DNA from: Diphasiastrum complanatum
Lineage: Eukaryota > Streptophyta > Lycopodiopsida > Lycopodiales > Lycopodiaceae
Reading direction: 5' to 3'
Assembly: GCA_029204225.1 (NCBI GenBank)
Contig: CM055095.1
Coordinates: 17,989,561 to 18,053,560 of the forward strand
DNA: 64,000 nt
The notes under the pieces are model-generated. The model was not told where the DNA came from. It saw only the letters and a list, made by a program, of their open reading frames with translations, and ran no database searches. Of the stretch, positions 23,685 through 33,935 are shown piece by piece. Position 1 is the first letter of the stretch. Each line of letters opens with the position of its first letter. Made by a program: the position numbers and the translations under genes.

Positions 23685-24376
23685 GAGTTTGGGGTCATGT
23701 CCATGATAATTTCCACTAGATTTCATGTTGTACATATAAGGAGTGTGAATTGAGCACATATCCTTCTATTGTAGCTCGGATTTGAGTTATATAGTTCAAT
23801 TATGATGACATGCAGATGTTTAGATAGCATGCAAAGTCTTATTGTATGCATGCAAGCCACATGCAATCAATGCATGCAACATGCAAAGTAGTTTCTGTGA
23901 TTTACACATGTCTAGGCAATTTTATGAGTTGACATGCAGTACATGCACCATACATGCATGCAGTTACACATGTGAATCTCTGGTAGGTGAATGAGTTCAG
24001 TTAAGTGGACTTTCCATGCAACTCCATTGTAGGAATTCGAGTCTCTCTCATGTAGGAAAAGCTGGGCATGTTTTGCCATATTGTGAATATTGAGATTTTG
24101 GTGTTTTGGATTCATTCTCTCTCTACTCGAGTTTTCTATGTATGATTTTCTCTCTCTACTCGAGATCAGTCTCTTTTTCCCATACTAAACACTTAGAATT
24201 ATTTGACATTCATTTCTCATAGTGAAGAGTTAGATTTTTTCATCAGATGTATGTCATTGTGCTCTTGTCTTAGATTTTTGAAGCATACTGTTCTTTGATC
24301 AATCTTGTGCAATCACAACACCTCAGTAAGATCCTTTAGGGTGTGTGGTGAAGTTCACACGTGTAAAAACTTCACA
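23685..24376 (+). repeat. Copia 5' LTR, missing first 34 bases
   Basis: It matches the 3' LTR from the sixth codon-length block onward (GAGTTTGGGG at 23685 and 28535) and ends TTCACA immediately before the PBS, pairing with the TGTGA start seen in the 3' LTR. Full length would be about 726 bases. Inside are a cluster of CATGCA/ATGCATGC motifs (23830-23965) and a CACACGTGTA motif near 24356. Confidence 0.85.
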
Positions 24377-24389
24377 TGGTATCAGAGCT
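24377..24389 (+). promoter_or_regulatory. Primer-binding site, initiator tRNA-Met type
   Basis: TGGTATCAGAGCT starts directly after the LTR end with no spacer. Twelve of thirteen bases are complementary to the 3' end of plant initiator tRNA-Met (CCA included), the standard minus-strand primer for copia elements. Confidence 0.9.
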
Positions 24390-25149
24390 TTATGCTTTGA
24401 AGAGGTGAGGGAGTATACACCAGATCATCAGTGTTTTTGCTTGCAGGAACTCAGATTTTTAGAAGGATTCAAACTCGCTGAGAAACAAGCAATCTGTGGA
24501 TCATAAGTGGATCAAATCAAGGCTGATCTGATCTAGCGGAGCTCTGTACGGACAGAGAGCTCACAAGTGTGAAATCAGCCCTCATTAATGAGTGCTACTT
24601 CTCAAGGAATGATCCAAATTTGATGTTCTATAGCTTGTTGGATAGGTATTGGAGAGTAGAATGTGTTGCTCTTGTTTCTAAATCAATTTGATTTGTTTTT
24701 AGAAGAGTTTTAGGCAATCAGAGAGTTTGAGAGGGTACTCAACTCGTGGGATATGCCAAAGTGAGCACACATATGTCTTTTTCACCATTTTCATCAATTT
24801 TCACTGTCAATCAAGTAGGATTGCATAGAAGTGAGTGTTCTGAGGTCTTAGACTTTTCATTTCACACATATTACTGTGTTTGAGTTGAAAGTAAGTTCCT
24901 AGAGAGTTTATCAGTACATTGAGACTCGTGGGAGAGATAGACTTCTTGCTTGCATGTGCTTCTTCTTTTGTGACTGAAGCAAGATCCAAATTCAAGATAG
25001 ATTGATTTTCTGTATTGAGAATTTGTTCTCACATCAGTTGCTAGATTTCATAGGGTGAATCAACATCTGTGTTAGACCCTAGATTGAGATAGCAAGCAAC
25101 ATCCTTTCAACTCCATTTTTTATCATTACTAGAATTTCTCACCAAGAAG

Positions 25150-26095
25150 ATGTCTTCATCTGGTTCACATTTCTTAGAGCACAATGAGAGATTAACATCT
25201 TCTAATTATGCAATGTGGAAGATCAGAATGGAATCATTGTTGATTCCACAGGATGTAATGGATATTGCGAGTGGAGTTGAAGAAGAACCTGTTGCACCTA
25301 ATGAAGCTGTAGCATTCCACAAAAGAACCAAAATTGCCCTTCATTTTATAAAAATGAATGTTACCAATGAAGTGTTAAGAGAGATCAGTACATACACCAC
25401 TTCCAAGGAAGCTTGGGATACTCTAAAAACAATCTATGAAATCAAAAATACTTCTAGATTGCTTACACTTAGAAATCAAATATTTTTAAGTTATCAGAGA
25501 GTAGATGAGAGTGCTTCATCATATGTCATGAGAGTTAAGGATCTTCATCAAGAGTTAGCTGGTATTAGTGATGCTCTTAAGAACACTGAACTTCTTCAAG
25601 TAGTCCTAAATGGACTTAGAGATGAGTATGACAATATTGTGCAGACTTATGCTGTCAGAGAGGATCTTCTATCCTTGGAGACACTGCAAGGTGTTCTCAT
25701 TGCTGAAGAAAGCAGGCAAGAGAACAAGATGCTGAGAATCAACAGACTTTCATTGAAAGATGGTGGAGATGACAAAGCACTCTTCATCAGAGACAAGTCA
25801 AGAGGCTAGGGCAAAGGACAACAACACTTCAAGAAGGACAAAGCCAAAGAAGGTGGTGAGGATCAGTCCTCACAAGGTGCAACATCCAATGGCAAGAAGA
25901 AGTTGTCAAAGATCAAGTGTTTTTTCTATGGAAATAAAGGACGTTATGCATCAAACTGTTTCAAGAAGAAGAACCAATCTAAGCAAGCTAACCTTACTAA
26001 TGAGGATGAGTGTGAGGGTGTAGAGAGTGAAAGAGAAGATTTATTAATGATGTCTACTTTTTCATCTTTTCCTTTTAAGAATGAAGAAGTCTAGT
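25150..26095 (+). pseudogene. Copia gag (UBN2 type) with broken zinc knuckle
   Basis: The ATG at 25150 (MSSSGSHFLE) opens 219 codons. These include NYAMWKIRMESLL, FHKRTKIALHFIKM, EAWDTLKTIYEI and VLNGLRDEYDN, the core of plant copia gag. A stop at 25807 ends it about 35 residues before the knuckle. The knuckle near 25915 reads CFFYGNKGRYASNC: the second cysteine and the histidine are both tyrosine, so zinc binding is lost. A 770-base leader separates gag from the PBS. It is similar to the gags at 9167 and 32613 but not identical. Confidence 0.85.
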
Positions 26096-26560
26096 GGATA
26101 GATAGTGGGGCTAGTTCTCACATGTCTAGTTCTAGGAACTCTTTCACTAATCTCATGCCATATCTAGGTGCAAAAAGGTCAATCTATACTGCTAATGATG
26201 TAGAGTGTAGGATTGAAGGAATAGGTAGCATTCCATTACATGCATCATCATCAAAATCTTTTTGCTTACATGATGTACTGTATGTACCTAGATTGACCAA
26301 GAATCTCATTAGTGTACTAAGCAAAATGGAGTCGCTGAGAGAAAAGTAGAACTTTGTGTGAATGTGCAAAAGCCATTAGGCTGGAAGCTTCTCTGCCTAA
26401 AGAATTTTGGGGAGAGGCAGTTGCATGTGCAAACTCTCTTTGTAATAGGCTTCCAAATCTTGCAATAGGAGGAAAGACACCATTTGAGATGTTGTATAAG
26501 AAAAAGCCTAAGGTATCTATCATCTTAGGATTTTTGGTTGTGTATGCTTTGTGCATGTAC
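26096..26560 (+). pseudogene. Copia protease joined to integrase C-terminal core by an internal deletion
   Basis: Protease is recognised by WIDSGASSHMS near 26097 and by LHDVLYVPRLTKNLISV near 26270-26310. The next codons jump to KxxSLREK, a shifted version of the KQNGVAERK integrase motif, followed by CECAKAIRLEASLPKEFWGEAVACANSLCNRLP. The GAG-pre-integrase, the HHCC finger and both core aspartates are therefore missing, about 0.9 kb compared with an ordinary copia pol. The element cannot encode integrase. Confidence 0.85.
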
Positions 26561-28486
26561 CTCTAGAAACTAGGAAGGAGAAAGATCCTAGTGCAGTAAA
26601 AGGAATTTTTGTAGGTTATGCATCTACTAAAAAAACATACAAGATTTATTTGCTCTCTACTGACAAAAATGTTGTTAGTAGAAATGTGGTCTTCCATGAA
26701 GATCATAAATTTAACTTGGATGATGTTCAGATCAAAGAAACTCATGCAAGATCAATCATCAACCTTGATGCTATTCAAGAAGAGGTGAGGCCAAGGCTTG
26801 AGGAGGAGCAAATTCAAGCTACCACACCAAGAAGATCTACACGAGCAAGATCTGAGCCAAGGAGGCTCAAATATGATGAAGAAGGAAGGCAAGTGAAAGG
26901 TGAAATTTCCTATCATGCACTTTTTATATCAGATGACGAGCCTAAGGATGTCCAAGAAGGTTTTCAATCCAAGGAGTGGGTTGAAGCAATGACCCAAGAA
27001 TTTGAAGCCTTGATGTCAAATAACACATGGGAGCTTGTGGAGCCACCAAACAACATGCATGTGATCGGATGTAAGTGGGTATTCAGAATCAAGTATAATC
27101 ATGATGGATATATCAATAAGTGTAAAGCAAGACTTTGTGCTAAAGGCTACTCACAGATTAAAGGTCTTGATTATGAAGATACCTTTTGCACCAGTTGCAA
27201 AGATGGTAACAATTCGAATACTCATCTCTCTTGCATGTTTTCACAAATGGAGTATGTTCCACTTTGATGTTTCCAATGCATTTCTCAATGGTTACCTTGA
27301 GGAGGAGATTTATATGGAGTAACCTCCAGGTTTTGTGAAGGAAGGTGATGAATCAAAAATTTGTCTTTTGTTCAAAAGTCTGTATGGATTGAAACAGGCA
27401 CCAAGGTCTTGGTATGTAAGGCTCAATTCTTATCTCATATCACTGGATTTTGTCTAAGTGAATATGACCCTTCTCTGTATTATAAGTTTGTAGATAACTT
27501 TGTAATTATTCTTCTCATCTATGTAGATGATATCATTCTTTGTGGAAACAATGAAAAGTTAGTTGAAGAAACTAAACATGCACTTGGTACTGAGTTTAGA
27601 ATGCAAGGACTTAGGAGTTCTTCACTATATACTAGGCCTTGAAATAGATTTTTGGAAAGGTCATGCATTTATAAGCCAAAATAGATATGCACTTTCCATG
27701 CTTAGAAAATTTCATATGGAGAACTGTAAAGGCATAGATACACCTATGGAGCACACTGTAAAAGTTCCTATTAAAGATGATGAAAAATCCTTTGAGGACG
27801 TCACTCTTTATAGGAGTCTTATTGGCTCACTTATTTGGTTAATAATGACTACGTCTGATCTAAGATTTTGTGTTCATAAGCTAAGTCAACACATGCGGGA
27901 TCCAAAGTTATATCATTGGAAGTTGGCTAAAAGAGTCTTGAGGTATATATCTTCTACCTTGGATTATGGACTATACTATGAAGGAGAAGATCTGACTTTG
28001 ATTGCTTTTTTAGATTCAGATTTTGTAGGAGACAGGTTGGATAGGAAATCCACAAGTGCTTACACTATATTTCTTGGAGAAAATTTGGTTTCTTGGCTGT
28101 CAAAGAAGCACACAACTATTTCCTTATCATCTTGTGAAGCTGAATACAAATATCTTAAAACCACAACAAAGGAGGTTTTATGGATCAAAAGGCTACTTTT
28201 GGAGCTTAAGTATTATGCAGATGAAGATTTACCAATTATCAAGAATGATAACATTTCTGCTAAGGCTCATGCAAATAATCCAGTCTTTCATGCAAGGAGC
28301 AAGCATATTGAAGTGGCTCATCATTTTGTAAGAGAAAAAGTCATTGGAAGAGAGATCTCGTTGGAGCATGTTTCATCTTCAGATTGTGTTGCAGATCTTC
28401 TCACCAAGCCTCTACTCAAGAATGTCTTTATGAAGATGAGGTCTAACCTTGGCCTAATTTCGAAATCTATGTTGATAGGAACATAA
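26551..28486 (+). pseudogene. Copia reverse transcriptase and RNase H
   Basis: Three overlapping frames cover RT. The first, 26551-27267, has CKWVFRIKY and ARLCAKGYSQ. The second, 27101-27322, has FDVSNAFLNGYLEEEIYME and a stop. The third, 27361-27642, has LYGLKQAP-like sequence and an intact YVDD near 27521. The 27563-28486 frame (307 codons) gives the connection and RNase H: LIGSLIWL, FLDSDFVGD, SLSSCEAEYKYL, HARSKHIEVAHHFVREKV and a VADLLTKPL end. Three frameshifts are needed to read through, so this is inactive, but it is the best-preserved copia RT/RNase H in the window. Confidence 0.88.
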
Positions 28487-28490
28487 ATTT

Positions 28491-28500
28491 AAAGGAGGAG
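28491..28500 (+). promoter_or_regulatory. Polypurine tract
   Basis: AAAGGAGGAG lies immediately before the TGTGAGGATT start of the 3' LTR, where plus-strand DNA priming occurs in LTR retrotransposons. Confidence 0.85.
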
Positions 28501-28701
28501 TGTGAGGATTATTAAAATATTATCTTCCTATCTCGAGTTTGGGGTCATGTCCATGATAATTTCCACTAGATTTCATGTTGTACATATAAGGAGTGTGAAT
28601 TGAGCACATATCCTTCTAGTGTAACTCGGATTTGAGTTAGATAGGTTCAATTATGATGACATGCAGATGTTTAGATAGCAAGCAAAGTCTTACTGTATGC
28701 A
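28501..28701 (+). repeat. Copia 3' LTR, only first 200 bases retained
   Basis: It starts TGTGAGG after the polypurine tract and matches the 5' LTR from 28535 until TGTATGCA at about 28701, where the match stops at the first of the ATGCATGC motifs of the other LTR. Confidence 0.85.
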
Positions 28702-30024
28702 CACCCTACTCCATCATTCTTTTGGTGATTCATTGCTAGGCTCTTAATCTACTCTTGCTTCCTATTCCTTGGCTCAAGGGTGAAGCTGTTGGAGATTGAT
28801 CGGTTCTTCTACTTGGTCGGGTGGTTTGGCTCCACAATGTTCTCTCGTGTTTTGACTTCTAAGCAGGATCTTGAGGTGCTTTCCCTTACATGAACCTACC
28901 TAAGGAGCCTAATAATGTCGACTACTCATATAAAATTCTAACACCCAATTGAGTGAGGAGTGAAAATATAAGGATAGAGACAAAATGGAACAAGAGAAAG
29001 GCAAAAATTCAACCCATTCACACATGACATGCTTCCTCTCATCAACTAGTTGTTGGATACTTTTGGACAATTGGTTCTCTTCCAACATTAACTGACCACC
29101 ATACACTGAAAAAGATAACATTTGAAAACATGTAAGAGGTGGATTTATGCAGCCACTCCTTTGATGAAGATCTAACGAAATAACATGTGATCAAACATCA
29201 TTCTCTTATCTAAGTTGCAAAGGAGGAGGAGGTCAATGTAGCCTCTCATGGAAGTACAACTATCCCAAACATGAAAGATGCTTGGGCCAAGAGATTTAAA
29301 GTGGTTTTGGCCTACAAGATTACGAGTCCCTTGACAAGTAGCTCCAATATGTGGTAAATTGTGGTTATCTTGCTTGGAATATGGGATAAAAATACCCTAC
29401 AATTGCTTCATAATCATGTCGAAAGAGGCAATGAAAATATTAGGCATACTTTCAAGCAACATCACCTTGCATCGTTGGGCCATCAATAGAGAACATTTTT
29501 CATTATATCGTGTTGGGAAGAAACATATGCTATGGAACTTTATTCAACTAACGAATTAAAACATTCAGCTCATTCAATCAAATATTTATTAACCATATAA
29601 GATCATTGTAAGATTGTTACTTTCTCAAAAAGAAATCATGCAAATAATACAAGCGTTTTCTTTCAAAAAATTGAGCATAGGCTTCCTACAAACAATTACT
29701 ATCAACAAAATCCAATACAATTCATGTTTAACTTATCAATTGGTCAATTGCATCTAGATGCTTGATTAATCCATCAAGAATCATAAAAAATGTTGTGTTA
29801 ATATAATATTTATAACAATAGTTTGTTAATGCAATATATTAATTACTACTACTCATTTGGGTTCTACATGCAATTACTTAGGTATACTCTTAAAGTCAAA
29901 TTATATGATGAAGGGCACATTAGCAATCATATCTAGACTACATTGACCACATCATGCCACAATGGCATCCTTATTGGAGGCATTGATGAAATATCTATTT
30001 GAAAGAAATTGAATTAGGGATCCA
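28702..30024. other. Unassigned sequence between two copia elements
   Basis: No domain recognised. Short frames at 28909-29121 (minus) and 29359-29559 (plus) show no motif. The right part (29600-29950) is AT-rich. It may include the lost 3' end or LTR of the minus-strand element to the right, but no copy of the 33380-33935 LTR is visible. Confidence 0.3.
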
Positions 30025-30038
30025 TCATAGCAACACCC

Positions 30039-31724
30039 TCACCATATCCATGATAAGATCTCTTTGGTAGAGATCTCTTGCCAATGCCTTTGAAGAGTGC
30101 TCCACCAATATGCCACTATGATCATGGGCTTCCTCCATGCTTGATGATGATCTTTGCTTTGAAAGTTCCACTTGCATGATGGATGCACCATAAATAGAGA
30201 AATCTGAGGCTTCCAAGCCTCATAAGGATCATGGAGATCAAGATCATAAGATATGAAACAATGATGATTATCAAGATTATGCTTTCTAGCTTGACTAGTC
30301 CACATACAATGAACTATATCCATGATGGATCTAATCTTGATATCAAAGACTATCTTGATCTTTTTTAGGCTAGTTACTCTCTCAAGGATGTAAGTGTCCA
30401 CTTTAAATGCTTCACTTAATCTCAAGGGGAGTTTACAATTTGCCTCAAAACATGTGAAAACATGATTTTCAAAAAAGTGAGTAACAAGCTCAATCTTGTT
30501 CTTACTAGAACCAAGAGCATACTTTTGACAATACAATATCTTGCTTTTAAAAAGTATAGGAAACATATCTAAGTCAATAATGACAAGAAACATGTCCATA
30601 CCATAAGCATCATTCAAAACTAGTATAGCTTTTCTTGAACTTTGAGATCCAAAAAATTCAATGAAGCAAGATAGCATATCAAGCAAAGGAAGACAAGCAT
30701 ATATGAATGTGTTGTAGTAGATACAACATGAAAGATGCCCCTCTTTGCCATGTAAGGTGAGCCATAAAGACTCGACCATGCATCTTGAAGATCTTCTTGA
30801 AATCATATGAAGAAGAGACTCCTCCTCACACCTCGGCCCCATCATAACTTGAATACCTTCAAAAGAGATAACTTGTGATGCTTCTTGAGAAGCCTTGATC
30901 TCGGCCACTTCCAAGATTGAATCTTCATGCAATATGACATTTCTATTCACAATCACTTTTGAAATAGAGAGTGTAAAGACACTAAAGGCCTTCTTGATGG
31001 ATGAGTATCCAATCATGATCCATGAGCTTGGATCATCCTTCCTCCTTGTTTCCAAGGGAATATGTGCAAAGCAAGCACTACCAAGTTCACTAAGGTGATC
31101 AACCTTAGGCTTCATCTTGAATAAAACTTCATATGGTGCTATTCTTTCAAGAGCTCCAATACTCCTCAAAGCTTTGATCTTCAATGAGAATTGCTTCTCA
31201 ACATATGCTTTGAATAAAAAGGAATAATCATACACCATAATACTTGAAGAGAGAAGATATGTGCATCTTGTGTGATCATCCTCCTTTGAAATATTGGACA
31301 TATAAGAAACATCAAGAGAGTTTGCACTCTCACTTGGATTCAATTTGTAGATGCCTTCAAATCTTGATCCATATGCAAGGATCTCACCATCCTTCTTGAT
31401 CACATAATTGTCAATATTGAAAATGACATCAAAGCCACTATTAAGAAGTTGGCCAACACTTAAGATGTTCTTTGTAAGCTTTGGGACAAAAAGAACATTG
31501 TTGAGAAAGAGATCTCTGGAAGATGCAAGCTTCAAGGGAATAATCCCTACTCCTTCAATATTGCACTCATGCTTACTTGCAACGTATATGGTCTTCTTGA
31601 CTCCATCATAAGGCATAATAGAAGAAAAAGAGTGCTTGGAGCCACACATATGTGAAGATGCTCGACTATCAATATACCATGAGTCATCCTTGTTGAAGGT
31701 GGAAGAGGAGAAGCTTGATGCCAT
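30039..31724 (-). CDS. 561-codon open frame: copia protease/integrase piece fused to an unrecognised tail
   Basis: Residues 1-170 are copia protease and pre-integrase (WYIDSRASSHM near residue 16, where the active-site glycine is arginine; NVLFVPKLTKNILSVGQ near 80). Residues 200-320 are integrase C-terminal and linker sequence (PYEVLFKMKPKVDHL, HIPLETRRKDDPSS, VNRNVILHEDS). The integrase catalytic core and the HHCC finger between them are gone. From about residue 325 to the end (30039-30750) the frame stays open for about 235 codons, but no copia RT or other family is recognised. RT and RNase H are absent. Whether the frame is translated is unknown. Confidence 0.6.
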   Translation of the reverse strand: MASSFSSSTFNKDDSWYIDSRASSHMCGSKHSFSSIMPYDGVKKTIYVASKHECNIEGVGIIPLKLASSRDLFLNNVLFVPKLTKNILSVGQLLNSGFDVIFNIDNYVIKKDGEILAYGSRFEGIYKLNPSESANSLDVSYMSNISKEDDHTRCTYLLSSSIMVYDYSFLFKAYVEKQFSLKIKALRSIGALERIAPYEVLFKMKPKVDHLSELGSACFAHIPLETRRKDDPSSWIMIGYSSIKKAFSVFTLSISKVIVNRNVILHEDSILEVAEIKASQEASQVISFEGIQVMMGPRCEEESLLHMISRRSSRCMVESLWLTLHGKEGHLSCCIYYNTFIYACLPLLDMLSCFIEFFGSQSSRKAILVLNDAYGMDMFLVIIDLDMFPILFKSKILYCQKYALGSSKNKIELVTHFFENHVFTCFEANCKLPLRLSEAFKVDTYILERVTSLKKIKIVFDIKIRSIMDIVHCMWTSQARKHNLDNHHCFISYDLDLHDPYEAWKPQISLFMVHPSCKWNFQSKDHHQAWRKPMIIVAYWWSTLQRHWQEISTKEILSWIW

Positions 31725-32613
31725 AAGAGAGCCTTCTCCATCACTTGCAATATAGTCTTCTTTCTCATTGGTGATGTTGGCTTGATTGAGTTGATTCTTC
31801 TTCTTGAAGCAATTGGTGGCATAATGGCCTTTCTTTCCACATTAAAAGCACTTGATCTTCTTCTTATTGAGATTTGAAGTAGAAGCATGAGAGGTATCTT
31901 CCTCCTCTCCATCTTGGTCTTTAGCTTTGTCATTAGAGAAGTGATGGTGTTGCTTCTTACTCTTCTCTTTGTGCTTGGCAAATAGAACTTTGCCATCATC
32001 ATGATTGAGTGATAGCTTGTCCATCCTCAAGAGTTTGTACTCCTGTCTTGATTCTTCAGAAATAAGCACACTTTGAAGGGCCTCCAAACTTGGTAGCTCC
32101 TCCTTAATGGCATAGGATTGGACAAGGTTGTCATATTCATCTCTCAAGCCATTGAGAATGACTTGGACTAGTTCACTTTGATTGATTGAGTCACCAATAC
32201 ATGCAAGCTCCCTATGAATATCCTTGACTCTCAAAGCATAATTAGATGCACTCTCATCACTCTTTTGACTACTTTGAAAGATTTGATTTCTAAGAGTGAG
32301 GAGCCTAGAGGTGTTCTTAGTCTCATAGATGGACTTGAGACAATCCCAAGCTTCCTTGGATGTAGAACAATCACCAATCTCCGTCAATATCTCATTAGAG
32401 ACATTCATCTTAATGTAGTGGAGAGCCATCCTAGCTCTCTTCTTGTATTTTTGTACTTCTTGAAGGACTTGAGGCTCCTCCTCAATCCCAAGTACAATGT
32501 CCATCACCTCTTTGGAGTATCAAGATGGACGCCATCCTCAACTTCCATATTAAATAACTAGAAGTAGACAATCTCTCACTTGGTTGCAACAAGTATGAAC
32601 TCATTGAAGTCAT
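31725..32613 (-). pseudogene. Copia gag with zinc knuckle (frameshifted)
   Basis: Gag starts near 32613 (MTSMSSYLL) and is frameshifted near 32515. The main frame 32507-31842 (221 codons) carries YKKRARMALHYIKM, EAWDCLKSIYET and VILNGLRDEYDNLV. A stop replaces the codon after KIKCF, so the knuckle splits: CF, stop, then CGKKGHYATNCFKKK in the same frame (near 31830-31800). The final part joins the protease of the 561-codon frame. It is very similar to the gag at 25150. Confidence 0.8.
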
Positions 32614-33366
32614 GTAAAGTGGAGGTAAATAAAAGTGATGAACAAAAATTTTTGCTTCTCTCTCTCTCTCTCTCACTATAGGATCCAATAATGGTGTTCT
32701 ACCATCTCCTATGCAAGATCTTGCAACAAACTGTGAGATGATTCTCACTAGCTACCTCAAACTCTCCAAAACTAGATCTACTTCACATCAAATGATGGAG
32801 TATGGGCAAAGTTAGGATCAAACACTCTTAGCACGTGTGAAATACACTAAGAAACCAAATTTGACTCAAATACAATGATATTGCATGAAACAAAATGGCT
32901 AAGATCTCAAAACAGTGCCTAGATCACATATAGATGAGATTGGTAAGCATTCAACTGTGATTTTGGATCAAACAAGCAATCTCTTGACCAAACCAAATGG
33001 GTCCACCCAGGTCTAGGTGCCCTACCTCACCCTCTTCAAAAGCTTATAACTTTTGATTGGCTCAACCAAATAGTATGAAACTGATTGCATCAAAAACTAG
33101 CAAAAATAGCTTCAAAACAAGCCATCTAGCAAGATTCTTGGATCAAACATGAAAGAGGACTCCCAAACTGAAATTGGATGTTCCTCACATGTGTCTGAGC
33201 ACCTGATTCTGTACAATACCAGGTCAGACCCAATCAATGCCCTATTGATCTCTTTTGATCCAAAATTGAACAAGATAGCTAGGAAAATGGATCTTGACAA
33301 TTTCTAGCTCAAGATTGATGATAAGTTTTCACTCAAATGGATCAAAATGCATGGTAACCTTAGGTA

Positions 33367-33379
33367 GGCTCTGATACCA
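33367..33379 (-). promoter_or_regulatory. Primer-binding site, initiator tRNA-Met type
   Basis: The minus strand reads TGGTATCAGAGCC, a full 13-base match to the complement of the plant initiator tRNA-Met 3' end, directly abutting the LTR. It lies about 750 bases upstream of gag. Confidence 0.9.
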
Positions 33380-33935
33380 TGTTGATTTCATACGTGTGGA
33401 CTATCCACAACATGTACTTGTGATCTACTAAGGTGTGCAGATGCACCAAGATGAAGACTAGATTGAGATTCAAGATCTATCTTTGATTCTATGGCAAAAA
33501 CACACTACTACATGCATTCAATCACTTTCAACTCTCACTCACACATGTGGGAAATTTTCCAAAAATAATCTAAGTAAAAACAAGCTGCTCTCCTCAGGTA
33601 GAGATAGAAAATCATCATGAGCTCTCGGGTAGAGAGAGAAGGCTAGAAAACCAATTATATCCACTCAATCTCAAAATCAATTAGATCTAAATGATCAGAA
33701 GTACAATGATACTAATAGATGCATGAGCTACCACAATGCTCAATCATGATTGGACCACTCATGGTTCCACCTCTAAATCCTATTGGACCTATTAAACTTC
33801 ATAAAACAAAAGCATTACACTTGTCTACACTCTAATTGGCTCGAGTTTGGCCTCCTACTCTATTTTGACTCAATAGTGGCATTATAATTGAAAATGGATA
33901 ATTTGCCATCTATGCCAAATTTGACCCTATCAACA
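33380..33935 (-). repeat. Copia 5' LTR (556 bp)
   Basis: On the minus strand it runs from TGTTGA (33935) to TCAACA (33380), giving perfect 6-bp terminal inverted repeats, and abuts the PBS. Palindromic CACATGTG/TACGTGTG motifs occur near 33390 and 33540. The partner LTR on the left is not found. Confidence 0.75.

Larger units (their letters stand above)
23685..28701 (+). mobile_element. Ty1/copia element, truncated at both LTRs and deleted in integrase
   Basis: Two direct repeats (23685-about 23862 and 28535-28701) mark its LTRs. Between them lie a PBS (24377), gag (25150), protease, a short integrase piece, RT, RNase H and a polypurine tract (28491). The 5' LTR lacks its first 34 bases and the 3' LTR keeps only its first 200, so target-site duplications cannot be seen. 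The loss of both outer ends points to later deletions or to insertion of flanking DNA, not to normal integration. Confidence 0.85.
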
